Origin: Hymenobacter sp. 15J16-1T3B
GTDB taxonomy: Bacteria > Bacteroidota > Bacteroidia > Cytophagales > Hymenobacteraceae
Length of the DNA stretch: 64,000 bases
Reading direction: 5' to 3'
Assembly: GCF_020711235.1 (NCBI RefSeq)
Contig: NZ_JAJFAV010000012.1
Location: 1 to 64,000 of the forward strand
The notes beneath the pieces are model-generated. The model did no database searches, was not told the origin of the DNA, and worked only from the letters and a program-made list of their open reading frames with translations. Shown one piece after another: positions 1 through 8,342 of the stretch. The number at the start of each line of letters is the position of its first letter. Position 1 is the first letter of the stretch. Made by a program: the position numbers and the translations under genes.

Positions 1-441
1 CTCTACGAGACGCCCGCCGGCACCACCTTGCTCAGCCACGAGCTGACGTTTGCCCAGGACTACATCGAGCTGATGCACCTGCGCCTGACCGACAAGGTGC
101 GCGTGACCTTCGACGCGCCCGCTCAGGTGCAGGAAGTGCAGATTGCGCCCATGCTGCTGCTGCCCTTCGTCGAAAACGCGTTTAAGCACGGCGTCAGCGC
201 CACCGAGCCGAGCCACATCTACGTGGGCGTGCGCCAGCCCCCGGGCGCGCAGACCGTGGAAATGGAAGTGCGCAATACCTTGTTTCCGGAGCGCCCCGGC
301 TCCTTGGACGAGCCCGGCGGCATCGGCCTCGTCAACACCCGCCGCCGCCTGGAGCTGCTCTACCCCGGCCGCTACACCCTTACCGTCACCCCGCGCACCG
401 CCGACCACGAATACCGGGTGCTCCTAACTCTAGCCGTATGA
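1..441 (+). CDS. Sensor histidine kinase, LytS/YehU type (3' part only)
   Basis: The reading frame is open to the first base, so the N-terminus (membrane segments and sensor) lies outside the window. What remains is the end of the His_kinase domain and the start of the ATPase: the stretch around the FAQDYIELMHLRL segment is typical of LytS-type kinases, followed by the N-box LLPFVENAFKHG and a glycine-rich GGIGLVNTRRRL motif. Such kinases autophosphorylate and pass phosphate to a LytTR response regulator. The stop overlaps the start of that regulator (ATGA), so the two are co-translated. The signal sensed cannot be inferred from this fragment. Confidence 0.9.
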   Translation, partial: LYETPAGTTLLSHELTFAQDYIELMHLRLTDKVRVTFDAPAQVQEVQIAPMLLLPFVENAFKHGVSATEPSHIYVGVRQPPGAQTVEMEVRNTLFPERPGSLDEPGGIGLVNTRRRLELLYPGRYTLTVTPRTADHEYRVLLTLAV

Positions 442-1202
442 TCCTGAACTGCATTGCCGTCGACGACGAGCCCCTGGCCCTGGGCATGGTGTGCGCCTTT
501 ATCGAACAGACGCCGTTTCTGAAGCTGGCCGGCCGCTACGGCAGCGCCGTGGAGGCCCTGCGCGGCCTGCACCAGCCCGATGCGCAGGTCGACCTGATTT
601 TCCTCGACATCCAGATGCCCGACCTCAACGGCCTGGAGCTGGCCCGCGTGCTCGGCCGGGGCGAGGACAAGGCCCGCATCATCTTCACCACGGCCTACAA
701 CCAGTACGCCCTCGAAGGCTACAAAGTCGACGCGCTGGACTACCTGGTGAAGCCGTTCAACTACGACGAGTTCCTGCGCGCCGCCCTCAAGGCCAAGAAT
801 TACTTCGAGCTGATCCGGCGCCCGGCCGCCGTGGCCGCCCCGGCGCCCGCCCCCGAGCCGGCGGCCCCGTCCGCGCCCGAAGACGAGTACCTCTACCTGA
901 AAGTGGAGTACCAGCTGGTGCGCGTGCCGCTCAGCGACATTCTCTACATCGAGGGCCTGAAGGACTACATCAAGGTGTACCGCCGCAGCGAAACCAAGCC
1001 GCTGCTGTCCCTCTCCAGCCTCAAGGGCGTGGAGGACAAGCTCCCCGCGCGCCGCTTCATGCGCATTCACCGCTCCTACATCGTGGCCCTGGACCACATC
1101 ACGTCCGTCACCCGCGGCACCGTGCAAATCGGCGGCGAGACTATCCCCGTCAGCGACAGTTACCGCGAGGTATTTGATAAGTACCTGAGCCGATGGAAGT
1201 AA
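438..1202 (+). CDS. LytTR-family response regulator (LytR/AlgR type)
   Basis: This 254-residue protein has an N-terminal receiver domain (about 1-120, acidic pair at residues 9-10, phosphoacceptor Asp57 in FLDIQMP, conserved Lys in YLVKPF). A low-complexity Ala/Pro linker (about 130-150) follows, then a LytTR DNA-binding domain (about 153-252) with the typical RRFMRIHRSYIV and ISVSDSYR-like segments. It should bind DNA as a dimer when phosphorylated by the overlapping upstream kinase. The target genes are unknown; LytTR sites are direct repeats and none was recognised nearby. Confidence 0.95.
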   Translation: MILNCIAVDDEPLALGMVCAFIEQTPFLKLAGRYGSAVEALRGLHQPDAQVDLIFLDIQMPDLNGLELARVLGRGEDKARIIFTTAYNQYALEGYKVDALDYLVKPFNYDEFLRAALKAKNYFELIRRPAAVAAPAPAPEPAAPSAPEDEYLYLKVEYQLVRVPLSDILYIEGLKDYIKVYRRSETKPLLSLSSLKGVEDKLPARRFMRIHRSYIVALDHITSVTRGTVQIGGETIPVSDSYREVFDKYLSRWK

Positions 1203-1220
1203 GCAGAATGTCTACAGGGC

Positions 1221-1306
1221 CGTCATGTCGCGCTTGTCGTGACATCTCGCGTGCTGACGTCCGGCAGTAGCTTCAGCGAGATGCCTCGGCTGCGCTCGAC
1301 AGGACG
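1221..1306. repeat. Inverted-repeat intergenic module, family CGTCATG...ATCTCGC (diverged copy)
   Basis: Two arms of about 30 bases face each other (left begins CGTCATGTCG and ends ACATCTCGC; right is its diverged inverse, ending in the complement of CGTCCTGTCG). They flank a core starting GTGCTGACG. The arms and core match the better conserved copy at 42004-42110. It sits in the gap after the LytTR gene. Confidence 0.7.
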
Positions 1307-1314
1307 GCTGGAAA

Positions 1315-1354
1315 AAGAACAACGGCCACCCGGATACGGGTGGCCGTTGTTCTT
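1315..1354 (-). terminator. Rho-independent terminator of the T9SS/PID-CTERM pair
   Basis: A perfect 17-bp stem (arm AAGAACAACGGCCACCC) with a 6-nt loop. On the minus strand it is followed by a short T run, which places it as the terminator of the two minus-strand genes ending at 1372. It may also stop plus-strand transcripts from the LytTR gene. Confidence 0.85.
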
Positions 1355-1371
1355 GCGTGGACTCCGGAAAA

Positions 1372-1566
1372 TCAGCGGCGCTTGCGCAAGCCGCTCAGGG
1401 CGTAGGCCGCGCCGCCGGCCAGCAGCAGGGAGGCGCCGCCGTCGAGGGGCACAGCGGTAGGGTCGGCGGCGGGCGTGCCGGGCGTGGGCCCACCCGAGCC
1501 GGGCGTCTGGGCTCCGGCCGCGGCGGCAAAACCCAGGAGCGGCAGTAGTAGCAGGTAGCGTTTCAT
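1372..1566 (-). CDS. Small secreted protein with a PID-CTERM-like sorting tail
   Basis: This 64-residue protein is built almost only from targeting signals. It has an N-terminal signal peptide (MKRYLLLLPLLGFAAAAGAQ) and a short Gly/Pro/Thr spacer. The C-terminus is tripartite: a VPLDGG motif, a hydrophobic stretch, and a basic RKRR end. That layout matches the PID-CTERM class of Bacteroidota sorting tails as I remember it (usually PIDGG). The start lies 6 bases after the stop of the upstream T9SS gene, so the two are almost certainly one operon. The function of such mini-proteins is not established; a sorting or processing enzyme that cuts the tail is inferred and was not seen in the window. 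Confidence 0.75.
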   Translation of the reverse strand: MKRYLLLLPLLGFAAAAGAQTPGSGGPTPGTPAADPTAVPLDGGASLLLAGGAAYALSGLRKRR

Positions 1567-1572
1567 GCAGTG

Positions 1573-4500
1573 TTAGTTCAGCACGAGTTTGCGGGTGAGC
1601 GTGCCGGCGGCGGTGCGCAGCTGCACGGTGTACACGCCCGCGGGCAGCTGCTCCACCGACAGCGCCTGCTCCAGCAGGCGGCCGGTAAGCGGGGTGGTTT
1701 CGGTGCGCACCAGCTGGCCCAGGCTGTTGAGCAGGCGCAGCTCGGCCTGGCCCCCGGCCGTCAGCCCGGCGGCCGATACCGTGACCGTGCGGCCGTGGGC
1801 GGGGTTCGGGAACACCTGCAGCTCGGCGCCCACGAGGCGGCCGGTCTGCGCGGAGGTCACGCGCTGGGCGTTCAGGTGCAGCACGAAGCGCATGGTGTTC
1901 GGGCCGGCGGCCAGCTGGGCCGCGTAGGCGCCCTGGCGCAGGTCGTGCCAAGTGCCGGTGAGGCGGTCTTCGAGGTACAGGGTGGCCGCGGCGGGGAAAT
2001 TCACCAGCTGCTGCGGCGCGAAGGTGTAGGTGCCGGCGGCGGGCGCGTGCAGGCCCAGCGGCAAGCTCACGGGCTGGCCGTCGGCGGGTAGGCCCTGGAT
2101 GCTGAGCGCGTCGGCGCCGGCCTGCTGGTAGAGCGTGGGCTGCTGGCCGCCGTTGAGCTGCACCTTCCGCGCGTCGTAGCGGCCGTCGAAGCCCGCGGTA
2201 GCGCCGGCCTGCTGGTACACGTAGAGCACATCCGACGCTGCATCAGCCGCGGTGCCGGGCGCCTGCAGGGCCAGGGCCAGCAGCGGGCGCGTTTCCTGGG
2301 TGCGGTTCAGGGCGGGGTTGGTTAGGGTAGTGGTGCGGTGGGTGTTGCTTAGCACCAGCGTGGGCGTACCCGAGGCGGCCTGCACGAAGAAGGCCTGGCC
2401 CATGGGAATCAGGTGCGAAGCGCCCACGCCGTTGACGTAGCTCACGTAGCCGCCGGCGTAGGGGCCGGTGCTGCGGTACACGTAGGCCGCAGCGTTCATG
2501 CCCGTCGGGATGGACACCAGGTCCCAGTCCAGGGGCGAGGGGTAGGGGTTGCCCACCAGGTTCCAGCCCGGGGCAGCCGCGCCGCGAGTGAGCGGAATGT
2601 TGACCGTGCCGTTGCCGAGCGTGCCCACGAAATCCACCGTTTGCGGGGCCAGCTGCACGGTGTAGCCGCGGCCGGGCGTCAGGGCCTCGCCCAGGCTGGC
2701 CGGCGACTCCCAGCCGGCGTCGAAGCCGTTGCCGGGGCCGGGCGTCAGGCGCAATTCATTGTAGCCGAACACGGTGGGGAAGGGCGTCACCGAGCCGGGG
2801 TTGGCCGCCGCGTTGTAGGCCGCATTCACCGTAGGCAGGAAAGTGCCAGTGGTCAGGTCGGCCACCGTCGAGCCGCTGACGGGTGCCGCCAGGTGGCGGT
2901 AGCCGGGGCCGGCGTTCAGGGCCGGGCTGATCCAGCGCTGCACCGTGGCCGTGCCCTGCACCGCGCCGCCGTTGTTGTAGACGGCGGCCGTGCCGCTGGC
3001 GTCGGAGAGCAGGGTAAGCATCTGCCCGTTGGTGTTCAGGTTACCGGCCAGCGTGAGCAGGCCGCGCACCTGCACCGGGGCCAGCAGCCGCGCGCCGCTC
3101 GTGCCAATAATCAGGTTGCCAAACTCGGTGCCGTTGCCGCCGATGTCGTCGGCCGTGGCGCCCAGCATCGACACCGTGCCGCCGGTTTGGGTGAAGCTGC
3201 CGTTGTTCTGGAACTGCCCGTGCACGGCGAAGGTGCCGCCGGTCAGCGTGAGCTGCGCGCCGCTCTGAATCGTCAGGTCGCGCACGGCGGCGTTGGCGCC
3301 GATGACGGGGTAGCGCGGCATGCCCGCCGGAATGGTGATGTTGTCGCCGAAGGTGGGTACCACGCCGCAGGCCCAGTTGGTCGCCGCGTTCCAGTCGGTG
3401 CTCACCGCCCCGCTCCAGGTGAAGGCGCCGCCCACGTTCACCACCACGGTGGCTTCGGCAAAGCAGCCGCTGTTCACGTTGGTGGCCCGCACGCGGTAGG
3501 TGGTCGTACTGCTGGGGTTTACCTGCACCGCGGCGTCGGTGGTGCTGCTGATGTTGGTCGTGGGCGTCCAGGAGTACGCCAGGCCCTGGCGAATCGAGGC
3601 CGTGTTGTTGATCCAAGTGGGCGTGGTCGAGCCGCTGCCCAGGGTGCCGTTGTTGGCGTTGGTCGTCTGGTCGACGAAGGCGGTGCCGTTGCCCTCGTCG
3701 AGGCGGTAGTAGGCCACCAAGCCGGGCTGGGTGCCGAGCACGGTTTTGTTGTAGTCGGCCTGAATCTGGGCTTCCGAGCGGGCCACGTTCCAGAAGCGCA
3801 GCTCGTCGGCCTGTCCGTTGTAGAACTCGCCGTAGCCGCGCTGGGTGCCCAGGGTCAGGGCGTTGGTGTTGGTGGCCACGGCGCCGGTCTGGGCCTGGTC
3901 CAGCACTTTCGCCCCGTCGATGAACAGCTTCACCCGGCTGCCGTCGTAGCTGGCCGCCACGTGGTGCCAGCTGCCCTTGTAGGCCGTGTAAGGCACCGAA
4001 AACAAGCGCCAGCTGCCGCCGATGTGCAGCCACAGGCTCAAATCGTCCCAGCGCGCGTCGGTGCGGGGAAAGATGTAGCCGGTGTTGTCGGTCATGTTCG
4101 ACTTGCTGGCCACGTTCTGAATGGCCGAGCCGGTGCCGACAGGGTTGATCCACGCTTCCACCGTGAGGGCCGTGCTCAGGTTCAGCGAGGCGCTGGCCGG
4201 CACGCTGGCCTGGTCGTCGGTGCCGTCGAAGCGCAGGCCGCGGCCGGCCACCGAGGCGGCGCCGTTGGTAGCCGTGGCGGTAAGCGTGGCCGAGCCACCT
4301 CCGCAGATGCTGGTGCTGCCCGCCGGCGAAATCGTCACCGTCGGCGCCGTGTCGGTCATGATGTTGAAGGGCGCCGAGGTGGCCGTGCAGCCCGCGTCGT
4401 TGGTCACGCGCACCGCGTAGGCCCCGGAGGTCGTCAGGTTCGAGAGGCCCGGGCCGTTGGCCCCGGCGGTGGTGGCGGGCAGGTCGGCGCCGTTGTACTG

Positions 4501-5103
4501 CCACTGGTAGGTGGCCGACTCGTCGGACAGCGCCACCGCATCGATTTCGTTCCAGCCCGCCACGGCCGCCGAGTTGATGGCTAGGCGCACGTCGCGTACG
4601 GCGAAGCTGGTCAGCGGGAAATTGATGTTCAGAATGCGCGAGTTGCCTCCGGCCGCCGCGGCGGTGGCCGTGTACACCGGCACCCAAGCGCCCGAGCCGG
4701 GGTTGCGCACGAACACCGTGTCGATGGCGCCGGGGTTGTAGGTTTCCCAAATGAGGATGCGCTTGGCCGGGGCCGGGTTGTTGAAGCGCAGCACCAGGTA
4801 TTCGCGGGTGCCGTCGGCGGCCGAGCTGGCCCAGGCCCCGCTCAGGTCGCCGTAGCGCGGGTACACGTCGGGGGTGCCGGTGGTCATGCTGGCGGCCCAG
4901 CTGCTGCTGTACTCCGAGCTGAAGCGCAACACGGAAGCGGCGTAGCGCAAAGGGTTGGCGCCCAGCGTGGTGCTGAGGCTCACGTCGCCGTTGCAGACGG
5001 ACGCCGCGCCGTTCGACGTGACGGGGGGCGCGGCGCACTGGGCCAGGGCGGCCTGCGCGCCCCAGGTGCTCAGCAACCCGAGCAGTGGTACGATTCGATT
5101 CAT
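1573..5103 (-). CDS. Large secreted LamG-domain protein with T9SS type A sorting domain
   Basis: This 1176-residue cell-surface or secreted protein has a signal peptide (about 1-21, cleavage after ALA-Q). Next comes a discoidin-like beta-sandwich (about 55-195, ending in a GWNEIDAVAL-type segment), an Ig-like stretch with YQWQYNGADL (about 198-250), and a LamG/concanavalin-like domain (about 285-480) with GLRFDGTDDQ and WHHVAASYDG. Further beta-rich regions follow, then a C-terminal T9SS domain with a VFPNP motif and a final KLVLN. The domains point to glycan or matrix binding rather than catalysis; no enzyme motif was seen. It leads the PID-CTERM-like mini-gene in one transcript. Confidence 0.9.
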   Translation of the reverse strand: MNRIVPLLGLLSTWGAQAALAQCAAPPVTSNGAASVCNGDVSLSTTLGANPLRYAASVLRFSSEYSSSWAASMTTGTPDVYPRYGDLSGAWASSAADGTREYLVLRFNNPAPAKRILIWETYNPGAIDTVFVRNPGSGAWVPVYTATAAAAGGNSRILNINFPLTSFAVRDVRLAINSAAVAGWNEIDAVALSDESATYQWQYNGADLPATTAGANGPGLSNLTTSGAYAVRVTNDAGCTATSAPFNIMTDTAPTVTISPAGSTSICGGGSATLTATATNGAASVAGRGLRFDGTDDQASVPASASLNLSTALTVEAWINPVGTGSAIQNVASKSNMTDNTGYIFPRTDARWDDLSLWLHIGGSWRLFSVPYTAYKGSWHHVAASYDGSRVKLFIDGAKVLDQAQTGAVATNTNALTLGTQRGYGEFYNGQADELRFWNVARSEAQIQADYNKTVLGTQPGLVAYYRLDEGNGTAFVDQTTNANNGTLGSGSTTPTWINNTASIRQGLAYSWTPTTNISSTTDAAVQVNPSSTTTYRVRATNVNSGCFAEATVVVNVGGAFTWSGAVSTDWNAATNWACGVVPTFGDNITIPAGMPRYPVIGANAAVRDLTIQSGAQLTLTGGTFAVHGQFQNNGSFTQTGGTVSMLGATADDIGGNGTEFGNLIIGTSGARLLAPVQVRGLLTLAGNLNTNGQMLTLLSDASGTAAVYNNGGAVQGTATVQRWISPALNAGPGYRHLAAPVSGSTVADLTTGTFLPTVNAAYNAAANPGSVTPFPTVFGYNELRLTPGPGNGFDAGWESPASLGEALTPGRGYTVQLAPQTVDFVGTLGNGTVNIPLTRGAAAPGWNLVGNPYPSPLDWDLVSIPTGMNAAAYVYRSTGPYAGGYVSYVNGVGASHLIPMGQAFFVQAASGTPTLVLSNTHRTTTLTNPALNRTQETRPLLALALQAPGTAADAASDVLYVYQQAGATAGFDGRYDARKVQLNGGQQPTLYQQAGADALSIQGLPADGQPVSLPLGLHAPAAGTYTFAPQQLVNFPAAATLYLEDRLTGTWHDLRQGAYAAQLAAGPNTMRFVLHLNAQRVTSAQTGRLVGAELQVFPNPAHGRTVTVSAAGLTAGGQAELRLLNSLGQLVRTETTPLTGRLLEQALSVEQLPAGVYTVQLRTAAGTLTRKLVLN

Positions 5104-5286
5104 GCGAAGAATGCAGTTAGTAAGTCACGGTGGCGGCCCGCCGCCCGCAAGCGGACACGGCGGAGCCAGCGCAAAGGACGTTTCCGCGCTTGCACTCATC
5201 AATTACATCTTTGGGTTTAAGCCATGCCGAGGCCTCACATCAACGTGTGATGCGCGCCGCTCGAATTAAGCGTACACTCCGCCGGC

Positions 5287-5922
5287 TCAGTCGCAGATGG
5301 TGGGCAGCTCGGGCTGCCGGGCGAAGCGAAACATATCGGCCAGCTGCCCGGGCGTGGTGCGCGCCGCCGACAGCTCCAGACTGGGAATTTCGCTTTCGTG
5401 CACCCAGCGCACTTCCCCGGTTTCCATGGTATCGGTGGTAAGGGTTCCGCCTGTCACGCGGCAGAGCACGTAGCACTTGTAGCAGTACCAGGGCTCCACG
5501 GGGTGGGGGTGCAGCTTTTTGTCGTAGAGGGCCAGCAGGCGCACGGCCTCCACCTCCAGGCCGGTTTCCTCGCGGGCTTCCTTCACGGCCACTTCCTTCG
5601 GCGTCAGCCCGATGTCGGCCCAGCCGCCGGGCACCGTCCAGCGGTTGCCGTCGATTTTTTCCTGCACCATCAGGATTTCGTCGGTGCCGCGGAAGACGAC
5701 CACGCGGATGTCGACCTTGGGCGTCTGGTAGCCGGTTTCGCTTGCGAACAGCGGGCCGATTTTCTCGATGGGCTCGTCGGTCAGCCGGTGCAAAATGTCC
5801 ACGCTCATGGCGCGCAGCTGCTCGTAGCGCTCCGTGTCGTACACGTTCTGGCTGTACGTCAGGCCGGTTTGGGCAATAGCTTGCAGCTGCTGGGCAATGC
5901 CGAGCCAGTCGAGGTTGGTCAT
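5287..5922 (-). CDS. NUDIX hydrolase (YjhB-like, with N-terminal NUDIX_N domain)
   Basis: The 211-residue protein has a helical N-terminal region (about 1-65) of the type that precedes some ADP-ribose-type Nudix enzymes, then the Nudix fold. The box spans residues 100-122 and keeps the metal-binding core Glu115, Glu118 and Glu119 plus Gly121. It has Leu instead of the first Glu (position 106) and Lys instead of Arg (114), as I recall from YjhB-like members with GGWADIG. It probably hydrolyses a nucleoside diphosphate linked to another group, such as ADP-ribose; the substrate is not determined. It is transcribed alone. Confidence 0.9.
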   Translation of the reverse strand: MTNLDWLGIAQQLQAIAQTGLTYSQNVYDTERYEQLRAMSVDILHRLTDEPIEKIGPLFASETGYQTPKVDIRVVVFRGTDEILMVQEKIDGNRWTVPGGWADIGLTPKEVAVKEAREETGLEVEAVRLLALYDKKLHPHPVEPWYCYKCYVLCRVTGGTLTTDTMETGEVRWVHESEIPSLELSAARTTPGQLADMFRFARQPELPTICD

Positions 5923-5968
5923 GAAAGGGTGGACGGTGAATCAGAGCGGAAGATAGACGCGGCGCGTG

Positions 5969-6009
5969 AAAAAAGAACGTCATGCTGAGCTTGGCGCAGC
6001 ATGACGTTC
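5969..6009 (-). terminator. Terminator of the molybdenum hydroxylase operon, made from a GTCAT-type repeat
   Basis: A 13-bp perfect inverted repeat (GAACGTCATGCTG and its complement, 9-nt loop, 5975-6009) is followed on the minus strand by six T. It lies just after the stop of the hydroxylase large subunit. The arm is a minimal copy of the CGTCATG repeat family seen elsewhere in the window. Confidence 0.85.
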
Positions 6010-6065
6010 AAACGAAACACGCGGGATGCCTTTGTCGCGCCTGGACGCTTGTGAAAGCACCGTTG

Positions 6066-8318
6066 CTACGCCAGCAGCACCTTGTCAGGCGTCACGGGCA
6101 GCTCGCGGATGCGTTTGCCGGTGGCGTTGAAAATGGCGTTGGTAATGGCCGGGGCCACGCCGATGATGGCAATTTCGCCGATGCCCTTGGTGCCCAGCGC
6201 GTCCACCAGCGGGTCGGGCTTGTTCACAAAGTACACCTCCACCGGCGGCGCGTCGGCGTGCACGGGCACGTGGTAATCGGCCAGGTCCTTGGTCACGTAG
6301 CGCCCAAACCGGTCGTCCATCACCGCCCCTTCGTGCAGGGCCATGCCGATGCCGCCGATGGCGCCGCCTATCATCTGGCTACCGGCCGTCTTCTGGTTGA
6401 CGATGGTGCCCGCGTCGGCGCACGACACCATCTTGGTCACGCGCACCTCGCCGGTCATGGCGTGCACGCGCACCTCGGCGAAATGCACCGAAAACGAGTA
6501 CATGGAGTAGTTCTGCCGCGCGTCGCCGCTGGGCTTCGACTCGGTGGTCACCTCCACGTCCTGCCCGTTGTTGGCCTTGCGCAGGTCGGCAAAGCTCATG
6601 CGCGGGCCGCCGTTGGCCTTCAGCCCGAGCTGTCCGCCGCTCAGGGTGAGTTGCTCCGGCTGCACGTTGGCGAAGGCGGCGCCGCCCAGCTCCTGCAGCT
6701 TCTTTTTCAGGGCCAGGCAGGCGTCGTTCACGGCCGAGCCCACGGTATTGACCGTGGACGAACCGCCTTGCGAGGGCGCCTGCGGAAACAGGGAGTTGCC
6801 CAGCTCAAAGCGAATCTTGTCGGTGGGCAAACCCAGAGCATCCGAGGCAATCTGCACCATGGCCGTGCCGGTGCCTGGGCCGATGTCGGTGGTGGCGCTT
6901 TGCAGCAGCACCGAGCCGTCGGCGAGCAGGGCGGCGCGGGCCTTGGCCGTGCCGCGGTTGGCCCCGAAGGTGCCCACGCCCATCCCGTAGCCGATCAGCC
7001 AGTCGCCCTCGCGCAGCTGCCCGGGCTGCAGCTGGCGCTTGCTCCAGCCGATGCGCTCGGCCCCGGCCTGAAAGCACTCTTTCAGGTACTTGGTCGACCA
7101 GGGCTTGTTTTTCTCGGGGTCCGAGTCGGTGTAGTTGCGCAGGCGGAACTCCAGCGGGTCCAGGCCCACCAAATGCGCCATTTCGTCGATGGCCGACTCC
7201 AGGGCAAAGGCGCCGGTGGCCTCGCCCGGGCCGCGCATCCAGATGGGCGTGCTCACGTCGAGGCCCAGGATGCGGTAGCGCGTGCTCACGTTCGGGGCCG
7301 CGTACATCATGCGCGTCTGCTGCACCGTCGACTCAGTAAACTCCTCGTAGGTCGAAGTCTGGCCCACCGATTCGTGGGTGATGCCCACCAGCTTGCCGTC
7401 CTTGGTGGCGCCCATCTGAATGCGCTGCCAGGTTTTGGGCCGGTAGCCGACCATGGTAAACATCTGCTCCCGCGTCAGCATGAGCTTGACCGGCTTGCCG
7501 GTGACCTTGGCGGCAATGATGGCGGCCGTTTCGTGGGGCCAGTTGTGCAGCCCGTTGCCGAAGGCCCCGCCCACAAAGGTGGCAATGACTTTCACGTTCT
7601 GCTCGGGCAAACCCCAGTCCTTGGCAAAGGCCCGCTGCGTGCCCTTCACGGCCTGCACCTTGTCGTACACCGTCAGCTGGTCCGCGGCTTCCCAGTGCGC
7701 GATGATGCTTTGCAGCTCCATGGGGTTGTGCATTTCCGACTCGTGCACGTACTCGGCCTCCAGCTTCACCGGCGCCGCCTGGTAGCCGTCGGCCTGCCCG
7801 CGGGTGTAGTCGTTTTGCGCCGATTTGGGGTTGCGCTTGGCCTGGGTCGGCAAAAAGCCCTTGCTCTTGTTGGCTTCGAAGTTGGTTTGGTGCTGCTCGG
7901 CGACGTACTGCACCTTCACCAGCCGGGCCGCGTGGCGGGCGCGCTCCAGCGTGTCGGCCACCACGATGGCCACGGGCTGGTCGTTGAAGTAGATTTTCTC
8001 GTCGTGGAACACGCGCAACGGCTGGCCGATGGCCGGCGGCTCGTCGGGGTTGCTCTTGGCCGCGAAGCCCGGCACCTTGGGCGAGTTCAGGTGCGTAATG
8101 ACGGCCAGCACGCCCGGCGCCCGCTCGGCCGCCTTGGTGTCGATGCTGGTGATGCGGCCCTTGGCAATGGTGCTGCCCACCAGGGCGCTGTGCACCAAAC
8201 CCGGCAGCTCGTACTCGGCCGAATACTTGGCCCCGCCGGTTACTTTCAGGCGGCCGTCCACCCGGCTCATCCGGTCCCCGACGGCCTTGCCGTCTTGCAG
8301 TGCTGCAATGTTGTTCAT
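6066..8318 (-). CDS. Xanthine dehydrogenase family protein, molybdopterin-binding subunit (PaoC/YagR-like)
   Basis: The 750-residue catalytic large subunit of a three-part molybdenum hydroxylase. It starts with the RVDGRLKVTGGAKYSAE segment of the aldehyde oxidase/xanthine dehydrogenase a/b hammerhead. It then carries cofactor-contact motifs such as FGNGLHNWPHE, a GPGEATGAFALE loop and QGGSSTVNTVGSA. The C-terminus has GTKGIGEIAI, in which Glu715 is the likely catalytic base. Together with the FAD and 2Fe-2S subunits encoded just upstream, it matches the periplasmic aldehyde oxidoreductase PaoABC of E. coli in gene order and architecture. It probably oxidises aldehydes or N-heterocycles in the periplasm; the substrate is unknown. 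It starts 24 bases after the FAD-subunit gene. Confidence 0.92.
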   Translation of the reverse strand: MNNIAALQDGKAVGDRMSRVDGRLKVTGGAKYSAEYELPGLVHSALVGSTIAKGRITSIDTKAAERAPGVLAVITHLNSPKVPGFAAKSNPDEPPAIGQPLRVFHDEKIYFNDQPVAIVVADTLERARHAARLVKVQYVAEQHQTNFEANKSKGFLPTQAKRNPKSAQNDYTRGQADGYQAAPVKLEAEYVHESEMHNPMELQSIIAHWEAADQLTVYDKVQAVKGTQRAFAKDWGLPEQNVKVIATFVGGAFGNGLHNWPHETAAIIAAKVTGKPVKLMLTREQMFTMVGYRPKTWQRIQMGATKDGKLVGITHESVGQTSTYEEFTESTVQQTRMMYAAPNVSTRYRILGLDVSTPIWMRGPGEATGAFALESAIDEMAHLVGLDPLEFRLRNYTDSDPEKNKPWSTKYLKECFQAGAERIGWSKRQLQPGQLREGDWLIGYGMGVGTFGANRGTAKARAALLADGSVLLQSATTDIGPGTGTAMVQIASDALGLPTDKIRFELGNSLFPQAPSQGGSSTVNTVGSAVNDACLALKKKLQELGGAAFANVQPEQLTLSGGQLGLKANGGPRMSFADLRKANNGQDVEVTTESKPSGDARQNYSMYSFSVHFAEVRVHAMTGEVRVTKMVSCADAGTIVNQKTAGSQMIGGAIGGIGMALHEGAVMDDRFGRYVTKDLADYHVPVHADAPPVEVYFVNKPDPLVDALGTKGIGEIAIIGVAPAITNAIFNATGKRIRELPVTPDKVLLA

Positions 8319-8342
8319 TGGAAGGTAGTTCGAAGGGGAAAC

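Noticed and set aside
2413-4584. Long plus-strand open frame of 723 codons opposite the LamG/T9SS gene
   Set aside because: It is antisense to a protein with clear domains. The translation is low-complexity (Ala, Gly, Val, His, Arg), as expected from the complement of GC-rich codons.
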